Of a DNA stretch of 64,000 nucleotides, positions 29,836 through 37,264 are shown one piece after another. How positions within the stretch are numbered: position 1 is the first letter of the stretch; each line of letters begins with the position of its first letter. The stretch spans positions 248,001 through 312,000 of the forward strand of contig NZ_PGTS01000001.1 in assembly GCF_002844235.1 (NCBI RefSeq), in the 5' to 3' direction. Below the pieces are notes generated by a model. It ran no database searches. It was not told where the DNA came from and saw only the letters and a list, made by a program, of their open reading frames with translations. A program made the translations under genes and the position numbers. Source of the stretch: Thalassospira povalilytica (GTDB lineage Bacteria; Pseudomonadota; Alphaproteobacteria; Rhodospirillales; Thalassospiraceae).

Positions 29836-30909
29836 ATGAATACAGAACAAAAAGGTGCGGTCACGGGGGCAGCCAATGAAACAGCACACCAGAAGGCAAC
29901 CGAAAACGCCCTGAGTGCGTTGCACCGGATCACGTCATCGCGTGATTTGAATTTTGAACAACGTGTTGATGCAATCCTGAAGCTTGGAACCGGGCATTTC
30001 GGTCTGCCGATTGGCATTTTCAGCAAGATCATCGACGACCAATACGAGATTCAGCAGGCCCTGCATCCGGAAAATGCCCTGACGCCGGGGACCAGTTTTG
30101 AACTTGGGAATACCTATTGCGCCCATGTGGTTCAGGCCGATGACGTTTGCGGTTTCCATCATGTCGGTGAAAGTGACATCAAAACGCATCCCTGCTATCA
30201 GAATTTCGGGCTTGAGGCCTATCTCGGTGCGCCGATCATGGTTGATGGCGAACGCTACGGGACCTTGAACTTTTCAAGCCCGCAGCCGACCCGTCCCTTT
30301 ACCGGCGAAGATATCGAACTGGTTCGCCTGTTTGCATCCTGGCTTGGTCATGCCATTGCCCGTGTGGCGGATTTGCATGCGCTTGAAACCGCGCGAAAGG
30401 AACTTGAACATCTTGCAACCCGTGACAGTCTGACCGGGCTTTATAACCGGCGCTATATGCAAGATTGCCTGAAATCCGAACTCGAACGCACCAAACGCTA
30501 CGGCAAGCAGTTCGTTGTCGGGCTTCTGGATTTCGACAATTTCAAAAAACTTAATGATGATTACGGTCACGATACCGGCGACAAGGCATTGAAGCTGTTC
30601 GCCAAGGTTTCTTCGGCCCTGATGCGTGACACCGATATCATTGCGCGCTGGGGGAATGAAGAATTCCTGATCCTGATGCCAGAAACCGGGGCAGCCGGGG
30701 CGCTCAAATATCTTCAGCGCCTGACCGATCGCGTGCGCGAGTCCGATTTCCATGCCGGTGACGAAGAACTCCAGCTTAGCCTGAGCATCGGACTGGGAAT
30801 TGCCGAACCTGATGACACGGTTGATTCGCTTGTCGCCCGTGCGGATATTGCGATGTATGAATCCAAACAGGCCGGCCGCGACACCATTCGCCAACGCGAA
30901 CTTGATTGA
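29836..30909 (+). CDS. GAF-GGDEF protein with altered GGDEF signature
   Basis: The 357-residue cytoplasmic protein has an N-terminal GAF domain (about 35-195; ILKLGTGHFGLPIGIFSKI, FELGNTYCAHVVQADD, SPQPTRPFTGEDIELVRLFA) linked by a coiled coil to a GGDEF domain (TRDSLTGLYNRRYMQ, LDFDNFKKLNDDYGHDTGD). The signature at 271-277 is RWGNEEF, where diguanylate cyclases have RWGGEEF; Asn274 replaces the second glycine. The enzyme may be weak or inactive, or act as a c-di-GMP or GTP sensor. The ATG at 29836 has GGTGAGA close upstream; an earlier in-frame TTG at 29803 lacks one. It is apparently monocistronic. Confidence 0.9.
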   Translation: MNTEQKGAVTGAANETAHQKATENALSALHRITSSRDLNFEQRVDAILKLGTGHFGLPIGIFSKIIDDQYEIQQALHPENALTPGTSFELGNTYCAHVVQADDVCGFHHVGESDIKTHPCYQNFGLEAYLGAPIMVDGERYGTLNFSSPQPTRPFTGEDIELVRLFASWLGHAIARVADLHALETARKELEHLATRDSLTGLYNRRYMQDCLKSELERTKRYGKQFVVGLLDFDNFKKLNDDYGHDTGDKALKLFAKVSSALMRDTDIIARWGNEEFLILMPETGAAGALKYLQRLTDRVRESDFHAGDEELQLSLSIGLGIAEPDDTVDSLVARADIAMYESKQAGRDTIRQRELD

Positions 30910-30940
30910 TTGCTTGGGGGGCAGGTCGACCAACAATTAG

Positions 30941-31002
30941 AACTCAAAAAAAGACTGCCGTCTTGTTATTTGGTGCAAAGCGATGGTCTTTTTTCTTGAG
31001 TT
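30941..31002. repeat. imperfect long inverted repeat with A/T runs, possible bidirectional terminator
   Basis: AACTCAA-AAAAAGAC (30941-30955) is the near-exact complement of GTCTTTTTTCTTGAGTT (30986-31002), with a 2-base bulge and a 30-base loop. It lies between the GAF-GGDEF gene and the AT-rich cluster, at the point where base composition shifts. Confidence 0.5.
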
Positions 31003-31109
31003 GATTTAAAGTAGAATTATCTAATTTCGATATCAGAAGGATTTTGTCGAATTTAGAAAGCTGTTTGTTTTCGTTTGAGAGAATATTCAGTTAAGTAAGT
31101 CGAGAATAA

Positions 31110-32186
31110 TTAGTCAAAAATAGATGGAAAATCCTGACGAATTCGATCTGATATTTTGGCAGCAATTAGTTTGTTACCGTTTTCTGATAAATGTGAGCCT
31201 TTATCCAGAAAGTAAGTTCCATCTGCAGGCAAAAATTGTGACAGGTCGATAAGCTCTGGGACTTCCATCTCCTTTAAAGCTTCATGATAAAGCTTAAAAA
31301 CATGTTGCTTTGTGGATAGGTGGCTGTGGATGTTTCTGATATCCATTATTGGATCGTTTGGATCATATCCGTCATATGGTGTTGGTAAATATACAAGGTA
31401 AAATGGGATTCCCTGTTGCCTTGCAAAACTTACCGCGTTTTTTACAGCTAAAATAGATTGTTGTACTGCCAAGTTCTGGTTTAATTCTGAATCGCAGATG
31501 AAGTCTTCGTGTTTTTCGATATCACCTTTCCAGAATTTTCTATACAAATTGTAATAAAGATTCTTGCTGTCGTGGTTATTGTTCCTGTTGTTTTGTATGT
31601 TGTAAAATGCAGAACAATTTAATCCGATATCAGTACTTGCACCTGAAATGATAACAAGATCAGGTTTTTTTTCGTTTTGGCTTAAAGAATACCAACGCAA
31701 AACATTCCCGCGTAGGTTCTGCGCAAGTCCAGCATAGTTTTCTACTCGAGTGTTTATCAGATTCCGCTCTAGGTGCGCCGATAATGTCTGGTGATCTGCA
31801 ATCCGATAGCCCCATGCTGGAGATGACCCCAAAAGCAGCACTGTTGATTTTACATCTTGGCGGGGAAGTGGGCCATTAGAGCGCATTCCATCCGCCGAAA
31901 TATTGATTTTCGCAGAATGGTATTCCTTTAGTGCGCCCTCAATACCTGGCATGCGGGAGACAGACAGAGCGGGCCATTTTTCAACTATGTCGTTTACAGA
32001 GCCTGGTTCAACCACCGAAGGCCTTTGAGTTTCAGAAACTTTTTTTTCAATTGCAGACATAGAGTATTCGATGATCGGGATTGTGATATCCGCAAATCCA
32101 CCGACTAGGCATAGGACAATAAAAATTTGGAAAAACCGCGTGCAGACGACGTAGATTTTGGTTTTTGCCTCGTTTTTATTCTTCAT
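31110..32186 (-). CDS. SGNH/GDSL-like membrane-anchored protein of the carbamoyltransferase cluster
   Basis: The 358-residue protein has an N-terminal TM helix (about 10-35) and an extracytoplasmic SGNH domain. The nucleophile block is LLLGSSPAWGYR with Ser122; the usual Asp of GDS is Ser. The catalytic His pair appears in YFLDKGSHLSENGN. It also shows the ISADGMRSNGP segment common in this SGNH group. The ATG lies one base after the carbamoyltransferase stop, so translation is coupled. The coding sequence is much more A+T-rich than flanking genes, suggesting transfer. Related proteins in MBOAT clusters act as O-acetyltransferases or esterases on glycans; that role is inferred here. Confidence 0.8.
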   Translation of the reverse strand: MKNKNEAKTKIYVVCTRFFQIFIVLCLVGGFADITIPIIEYSMSAIEKKVSETQRPSVVEPGSVNDIVEKWPALSVSRMPGIEGALKEYHSAKINISADGMRSNGPLPRQDVKSTVLLLGSSPAWGYRIADHQTLSAHLERNLINTRVENYAGLAQNLRGNVLRWYSLSQNEKKPDLVIISGASTDIGLNCSAFYNIQNNRNNNHDSKNLYYNLYRKFWKGDIEKHEDFICDSELNQNLAVQQSILAVKNAVSFARQQGIPFYLVYLPTPYDGYDPNDPIMDIRNIHSHLSTKQHVFKLYHEALKEMEVPELIDLSQFLPADGTYFLDKGSHLSENGNKLIAAKISDRIRQDFPSIFD

Positions 32187-32187
32187 T

Positions 32188-34017
32188 TTAGTCTGCTTCC
32201 TGATGAAGATGGTACTCGGTTGCAAGCGATTGGTTTTGTTCAGATTTCTTAAGTACGCAGTTGCCAATCACCAGTCGATCCATATCCGTCGCCATAAAAC
32301 AGCGAAACGCCTCTGCCGGGGTGGCGACAATCGGCTCGCCGCGGACATTGAAGCTGGTGTTGATCAGGATAGGGCAGCCGGTTGTCTTTTTAAATGCCTG
32401 TAGCAGTTCGTAATAACGCGGGTTGTCTTGATGGCTCACAGTCTGAAGGCGCGCGGAAAAGTCCGTATGAGTAACGGCTGGAATGTCACTGCGCGGAATA
32501 TCCATATCTATGATATTGTCACGAGCCTGCGCTTCTTGCTCGCCGATGTTGCGGTGTTTCTCTGAAACCGTAGTTACCATCAGCATGTAAGGGGAAGCGG
32601 GGAATGATAAATCAAACCAATCCGCTGCATCCTCTTCGAGAACGCTCGGAGCAAAGGGGCGAAAGCTCTCCCGGAACTTTATCTTCAGGTTCAGCTTCTT
32701 TTGCATGGCCGGGTCACGTGGGTCGGCAAGGATGGAGCGTTGCCCAAGTGCGCGTGGGCCGAATTCCATCCGTCCTTGGAACCAGCCCGTTACTTCTCCG
32801 TTAGCCAGTGCTGTTGCTGTGTCCTGCCAAAGTTCGTTGTCAGGGACTACTAAGAACTTTGCTCCCTCGTGGTTTAATATGTCTTCAATCTCGCTTTGCG
32901 AGAATTCCGGGCCAAGGGCGCAGCTCGCCATTCCATCAGGTTTTAATGGGCTACGAGGAAGTTTAAGGTGCAGATGCGAGGCAGCCAAGGCTGCGCCAAT
33001 TGCACCTCCACTGTCACCGGCAGCGGGCTGGATCCAGATATTTTCAAACAGTCCTTCCGCGGCAATTTTCCCGTTGGCCACACAGTTAAGCGCAACCCCG
33101 CCAGCCAGGCAAAGGTTCTTCTGCCCGGTTTCTTTTGCCATGGCACGACAGATGCTTAGCACAACCGTTTCCGTTACATGCTGTATCGAGGCAGCTATAT
33201 CGGCGTGAAATTGTGTAAGCTGCGCTTCCGGGCGGCGGGCAGGTTCCCCAAACAATTCAGTGAACCGTGTATTGAACATTTTCAGGTCAGTACAATAGCT
33301 GAAATAACGCTGATCAAGGCGGAAGCTTCCATCCGGTCTAAGGTCAATCAGGTTGTCTAAAATCGTCTGAGCAAAACGTGGCTGGCCATAGGGAGCGAGT
33401 CCCATCAGTTTGTATTCGCCAGAATTAACCTTGAACCCTGTGTAGGTTGTAAATGCCGAATAAAGCAGGCCAAGAGAATGAGGAAAATCAAGTTCGCGCA
33501 AGATTTGCAAATCCGCGCCATTGCCAATTCCGACAGAAGTGGTCGATCGCTCACCGACGCCATCCATGGTAATGACAAGTGCATCCTCAAACGGCGACGG
33601 ATAAAAAGCGGACGCCGCGTGACTGAGGTGATGTTCGGAAAACAGTAGTTGCTCCGAAGAAAAACGACCTGGTGCGACCGCCTTCAATTCCTTTAGTAGA
33701 AGAGAACGTTGAAATAGTTTCTCTTTCGCCCATACCGGCAAACCAGCACGGAAAGTTGCAAATCCTTTTGGGGCGAAGCTGAGATAAGTTTCAAGAATTC
33801 GTTCAAATTTCAGGAATGGCTTGTCATAGAATACAACATAGTCGATGGGGGAATTATTAGCCATTTCCATGCAATATTGTACAGCCCTGCTTGGAAAAGC
33901 CGGATCATGCTTGATACGCGAAAAGCGTTCTTCCTGTGCGGCGGCGACGACCCTTCCGTCGCGCACAAGTGCAGCGGCACTATCATGGTAATAGGCGGAC
34001 AGTCCAAGAATTTGCAT
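32188..34017 (-). CDS. carbamoyltransferase (NodU/TobZ-like)
   Basis: The 609-residue enzyme transfers a carbamoyl group from carbamoyl phosphate, through carbamoyl-adenylate, to a hydroxyl of a sugar or small molecule. The Kae1-like N-terminal domain begins ILGLSAYYHDSAAALVRDG, and the metal-binding His motif is SEHHLSHAASAFYPSPF. The nucleotide segments ITMDGVGERSTTSVG and KLMGLAPYG and the C-terminal domain segments CLAGGVALNCVANGKI, EFGPRALGQRSILADPR and ILINTSFNVRGEPIV are all present. No signal peptide is seen, so it is cytoplasmic. It is preceded eight bases earlier by the SxtJ-like gene. The acceptor is unknown. Confidence 0.93.
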   Translation of the reverse strand: MQILGLSAYYHDSAAALVRDGRVVAAAQEERFSRIKHDPAFPSRAVQYCMEMANNSPIDYVVFYDKPFLKFERILETYLSFAPKGFATFRAGLPVWAKEKLFQRSLLLKELKAVAPGRFSSEQLLFSEHHLSHAASAFYPSPFEDALVITMDGVGERSTTSVGIGNGADLQILRELDFPHSLGLLYSAFTTYTGFKVNSGEYKLMGLAPYGQPRFAQTILDNLIDLRPDGSFRLDQRYFSYCTDLKMFNTRFTELFGEPARRPEAQLTQFHADIAASIQHVTETVVLSICRAMAKETGQKNLCLAGGVALNCVANGKIAAEGLFENIWIQPAAGDSGGAIGAALAASHLHLKLPRSPLKPDGMASCALGPEFSQSEIEDILNHEGAKFLVVPDNELWQDTATALANGEVTGWFQGRMEFGPRALGQRSILADPRDPAMQKKLNLKIKFRESFRPFAPSVLEEDAADWFDLSFPASPYMLMVTTVSEKHRNIGEQEAQARDNIIDMDIPRSDIPAVTHTDFSARLQTVSHQDNPRYYELLQAFKKTTGCPILINTSFNVRGEPIVATPAEAFRCFMATDMDRLVIGNCVLKKSEQNQSLATEYHLHQEAD

Positions 34018-34025
34018 GTTCGTAA

Positions 34026-34394
34026 TCAGTATGGCCGAGTAAAGTCGGTGATCTCGTTGCCGTGGGGCTTCCAGTAGCTTTCCTTGCGTCGATCAAATGT
34101 CTTTGACACAGGGTGCCATCCGAAAACTCTGAGAAGCAGCCCCCCAGGCGTGATGAAGGCATAATAAATAATAAAAAGCGCCGTCTCGCTTATCACGATG
34201 TGCATAAAGGCACCAAATTTAGTCCATCCCCGGTTAAGGGGAGACAATGCCTTTGGGATGATTACGGAGACGCATGCGAGTACAACCGATGCTACAGCGA
34301 ATATCCAGCGAGGGTCTTCCGCGTGGCGCAGCGGCAGAAATGCTACAATCATTAAAATGCCACACCAGATGAAACCAAAAATCCTGTTTGACAT
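34026..34394 (-). CDS. SxtJ-like membrane protein
   Basis: This 122-residue protein has three or four hydrophobic helices (about 6-22, 32-48, 63-90) and a polar C-terminus with FGWHPVSKTFDRRKESYW. The pattern matches SxtJ-type proteins, which are found beside carbamoyltransferases, including in cyanobacterial saxitoxin clusters. Its function is unknown. The ATG at 34394 has GGGAGG spaced 6 bases upstream. It is the first gene of the minus-strand arm and lies eight bases before the carbamoyltransferase. Confidence 0.82.
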   Translation of the reverse strand: MSNRIFGFIWCGILMIVAFLPLRHAEDPRWIFAVASVVLACVSVIIPKALSPLNRGWTKFGAFMHIVISETALFIIYYAFITPGGLLLRVFGWHPVSKTFDRRKESYWKPHGNEITDFTRPY

Positions 34395-34534
34395 CAAGCG
34401 CCCTCCCGAAGGCCGTGTTACATTGTTTGTTTCAGGTGTTTAAGTATATGGAAAGGACAATAAATTTATTGCGGAAAATAGGGTTTTTTGGCTAATACCT
34501 GTTGTAGAAAAATAGCGTACTGTGTGGAGCAGGA
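34395..34534. promoter_or_regulatory. divergent promoter region of the carbamoyltransferase/MBOAT cluster
   Basis: The 140-base AT-rich gap separates the two divergent arms of the cluster and must contain their promoters. I cannot assign -35 and -10 boxes with confidence. Confidence 0.5.
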
Positions 34535-34687
34535 ATGAGATTTCTCAGTGATCTTTTCGGATTTCTGTTTAGTAAGAAATCGCGATTAATTTTAATTCCG
34601 TTTTCTTTGCTGATTTTAATATTTGCGGTGGTTTTCGTCGTGCTGGGAAATGCCAGCTGGGCGCCGTTTGTATACGCAGTATTCTGA
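34535..34687 (+). CDS. DUF5989-like 50-residue membrane protein
   Basis: This short gene encodes a hydrophobic protein (MRFLSDLFGFLFSKKSRLIL, one TM helix about 17-39, then a C-terminal NASWAPFVYAVF). The pattern of FL-x-L-F-x-FL, a charged KK/R turn, a TM helix and an APF-Y terminus is what I recall for DUF5989, a family seen next to SxtJ and carbamoyltransferase genes. GGAG lies about 5 bases before the ATG. It begins the plus-strand arm, with its stop three bases before the SGNH gene. Function is unknown. Confidence 0.75.
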   Translation: MRFLSDLFGFLFSKKSRLILIPFSLLILIFAVVFVVLGNASWAPFVYAVF

Positions 34688-34690
34688 TCT

Positions 34691-35668
34691 ATGGCGATTA
34701 AAAAAACTTTAGCAGGACGGTTTCTGTCCAGTTTGGTACTGATCCTGTGTGGTTTGGCCCTTGCTTGTGGGGCTGGGGAAGTCCTGGTGAGGATCGCCAC
34801 AGCTGATCAGAACAATTATCTTATCGAGATGTGGCGCTATGCAACGCTTTTGAAGCGGGAAAGTTCAGATCCGGCAATCGGTCACGAGCATATCCCCGGT
34901 GCCTCTGCGCGTCTGCAAGGGGTGGAGGTTTCCATCAATTCACTCGGTATGCGCGGACCAGAGCCCGACCTGACCACTCGAGATAAAGAACGTGTGGTCA
35001 TTGTCGGGGATTCGATCGCAATGGGCTGGGGGGTGCCGGAAAAAGACACGTTGCGCGGCCAGCTTGCCGAGCGTCTGGGACCAGACGTCGAAGTCATGAC
35101 GACCGGTGTTGGCAACATGAATATGTCCCAGACCGTTCAACATTGGCTGGAATATAGTGAAAAAATTCATCCTGATACTGTAATCCTGCTGGCGACGGCC
35201 CGGGCGCCGATCATCCAGAAAACTGATCAAGCGGGATGGTTGGTCCGCCACAGCCAGCTATATGCACTTATCGTTTCCTTTGTTGAAATGACTACCGGTT
35301 CCGGTTCGGGCGAAGAAGGGCTGGTAGATTCCTATCGAGCCGTTTGGGGTGGCGGACCCGGAAAGGCCGCGATGGACAGTGCGATGGACCGGCTTATGCA
35401 GGATCAGGAAGAGCATGGATATCGTGTCATTGTTCTTTTGGTACCTGAACCTCACAGTTTTGATCCGTATCGTTTCGGCTTTATAAATAGTGTGATGGCG
35501 ACAGAGATCCAAAAACGGGGATGGGTCCTCGTCGATCCTTTGCCAGTGATGGAAGCTGCCCCTGCTGAAAGCTACTGGGTTGCCTCAAATGATGTGCATC
35601 CGAATGCAAAGGCATTCCAAATCTTTGCCGATCTCTTGGTGCCGGAACTTGCGCGTTCGAAGGAATAG
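34691..35668 (+). CDS. SGNH/GDSL hydrolase-type protein, membrane anchored
   Basis: The 325-residue protein has an N-terminal signal anchor (about 11-30) and a periplasmic SGNH domain. The nucleophile block VIVGDSIAMGWGV has Ser108, and the C-terminal Asp-His pair is D301/H303 in NDVHPNAKAF. INSLGMRGPEP precedes the nucleophile, as in the SGNH protein at 31110. It lies three bases after the DUF5989-like gene and six before the MBOAT gene. By analogy with AlgI/AlgJ/AlgX-like pairs it may complete O-acylation of an exported glycan, or act as an esterase. Confidence 0.85.
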   Translation: MAIKKTLAGRFLSSLVLILCGLALACGAGEVLVRIATADQNNYLIEMWRYATLLKRESSDPAIGHEHIPGASARLQGVEVSINSLGMRGPEPDLTTRDKERVVIVGDSIAMGWGVPEKDTLRGQLAERLGPDVEVMTTGVGNMNMSQTVQHWLEYSEKIHPDTVILLATARAPIIQKTDQAGWLVRHSQLYALIVSFVEMTTGSGSGEEGLVDSYRAVWGGGPGKAAMDSAMDRLMQDQEEHGYRVIVLLVPEPHSFDPYRFGFINSVMATEIQKRGWVLVDPLPVMEAAPAESYWVASNDVHPNAKAFQIFADLLVPELARSKE

Positions 35669-35674
35669 GTTGCG

Positions 35675-37039
35675 ATGCTCTTTCAGTTGCCATCGTTTCT
35701 GATTTTCTTTGTCGCATTCTGTGCCTTCTTTGCGATCTGCCCTAAGCGTTTGCGGCTGGTTTATGTTACTTTGGCCAGTCTTTTCTTTTATGCTTGGTGG
35801 TATCCGCCGTATCTTATTTTGCTTGTTGGAATGGTGGTCGGATGTTGGCTGCTTTTACAATTGATCTGGCGCGATAAAGGCTGGCTGACTGTCGCGCTTA
35901 TTTTAGCATTTATGCCGTTGGTGTTTTTCAAATATATGGACTTTTTGTTGGAGTCTGTTGCGGCGTTAACAGGGCTTGAAACACCGCATTTTGGCTGGAC
36001 CGTGCCGCTTGCTGTGTCTTTCGTAACCTTTTCTGTCGTCAGTTACATGGTTGATACGGCGCGGCAGCCTGGGAAAACTCCACCAAGATTCTGGTCAACA
36101 GCGGTTTATGTGACCTTCTTTCCGCATCTGATCGCAGGTCCGATATTGCGGGCTCATCACATTTTGCCGCAGTTGCCGCAACTGCGGCTGGATCGCGCTG
36201 CGTTTGTGTCTAATCTTGCGTTGTTTACAACGGGGATGCTGAAGAAAGTACTGGTCGCTGATCCAGTCGGTGTTTTTGTTGATCAGGCTTATGCCGGGCA
36301 CGCAACGCTTTCCGGCTGGGAGGCGCTTGTTGCGATATTCGGTTTTTCTATCCAGATTTATTGTGATTTTTCTGCATATTCTGATATGGCGATTGCGCTT
36401 GCTGGCATGCTTGGAATCAATTTTCCAGAGAACTTTCGCTCACCATATGGGTCTGCCTCGTTAAGCGAAATATGGCGGCGCTGGCATATGACGCTTAGTT
36501 TCTGGCTGCGCGATTATGTTTTCAAGCCTCTGCATCACCGCTTGCATAAATACGCTCGTCAACTTTCAATCATACTGACCATGACGCTATCAGGTCTATG
36601 GCATGGCGCAGCGTGGACTTTCGTTCTCTGGGGGCTTATCCAGGGGCTGATTATTTCAATCGAAAGTGCCAGCGGCTATTCGAAATATGCCAATAAGGTT
36701 CGTGGCTGGCAGCGTGCTTTTTGTATCGGATTGACTTTTCTGGTCTGGTCTTTCTTGACGGTTATCTTTCGTGCACCAAATCTGTCGGTGGCATATGATG
36801 TGGCAATTGGCGGATTTGTTCATGGGGACTGGATCACCTGGCCAGCAGCGGCGACCATGCCTGTAATCTGGGGGGCAATCCTGCTGGTCTTACACCCGTT
36901 CGATCAGATTGAGAAAATTCGCACAGCGGCGACACGCATTCCGGCGCAATTGCTGGTCCCGGTGTTGTTTATGCTGATTGTAGGCAGTTCGATTCTGGCG
37001 TCGCAGCAACCACAAAACTTCTATTATTTTGATTTCTAG
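35675..37039 (+). CDS. MBOAT family O-acyltransferase (AlgI/PatA-like)
   Basis: The 454-residue integral membrane protein of about ten to twelve TM helices moves an acyl group across the membrane. The AlgI-family segments are YFPHLIAGPILRAHHIL-like (FFPHLIAGPILRAHHILPQL), DFSAYSDMAIALAGMLGI, SEIWRRWHMTLSFWLRDYVF and the catalytic His motif GLWHGAAWTFVLWGLIQG. It ends the plus-strand arm. The final residues are hydrophobic with no cytoplasmic tail beyond YYFDF. A role in O-acetylating a polysaccharide or glycolipid together with the neighbouring SGNH protein is inferred from family biology. Confidence 0.93.
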   Translation: MLFQLPSFLIFFVAFCAFFAICPKRLRLVYVTLASLFFYAWWYPPYLILLVGMVVGCWLLLQLIWRDKGWLTVALILAFMPLVFFKYMDFLLESVAALTGLETPHFGWTVPLAVSFVTFSVVSYMVDTARQPGKTPPRFWSTAVYVTFFPHLIAGPILRAHHILPQLPQLRLDRAAFVSNLALFTTGMLKKVLVADPVGVFVDQAYAGHATLSGWEALVAIFGFSIQIYCDFSAYSDMAIALAGMLGINFPENFRSPYGSASLSEIWRRWHMTLSFWLRDYVFKPLHHRLHKYARQLSIILTMTLSGLWHGAAWTFVLWGLIQGLIISIESASGYSKYANKVRGWQRAFCIGLTFLVWSFLTVIFRAPNLSVAYDVAIGGFVHGDWITWPAAATMPVIWGAILLVLHPFDQIEKIRTAATRIPAQLLVPVLFMLIVGSSILASQQPQNFYYFDF

Positions 37040-37075
37040 GGGTGGCAAGATTTCTTGCTGAAAGACAAAAATAGA

Positions 37076-37107
37076 AAACCGCTTTGAGGAAAACCTCAAA
37101 GCGGTTT
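37076..37107. terminator. bidirectional terminator between the MBOAT gene and tRNA-Gln
   Basis: A perfect 14-bp stem (AAACCGCTTTGAGG with CCTCAAAGCGGTTT) and AAAA loop. The minus-strand side ends in a T-rich run (TTTCTATTTTTG), so it serves the tRNA; it also lies about 37 bases after the MBOAT stop. Confidence 0.92.
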
Positions 37108-37111
37108 GTCT

Positions 37112-37186
37112 TGGCTGGGGCGGTAGGATTCGAACCTACGGTACACGATACCAAAAACCGATGCCTTACCACTTGGCCACGCCCCA
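37112..37186 (-). tRNA. tRNA-Gln (anticodon TTG)
   Basis: On the minus strand the 75-base sequence folds into a cloverleaf. The acceptor stem is TGGGGCG/CGCCCCA, the D-arm is GCCAAGTGGTAAGGC, the anticodon loop is TTTTGGT (anticodon TTG), and the T-arm is GTAGGTTCGAATCCTAC. The discriminator is G and the CCA end is encoded. The outermost pair of the anticodon stem is T-T, which is unusual but compatible with function. Confidence 0.96.
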
Positions 37187-37264
37187 TCAGCGTGTGTGGC
37201 GCGGAAAATAGCGTCCCCGCGACAAGAGTGCAACCCTCTATTTGAAGGTTTTTTTATCCGGGCC

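Noticed and set aside
37112-37186. tRNA-Gln as the attachment site of an integrated island
   Set aside because: No repeat of the tRNA 3' end was found near 30900-31110 and no integrase gene is present, so only proximity is recorded.
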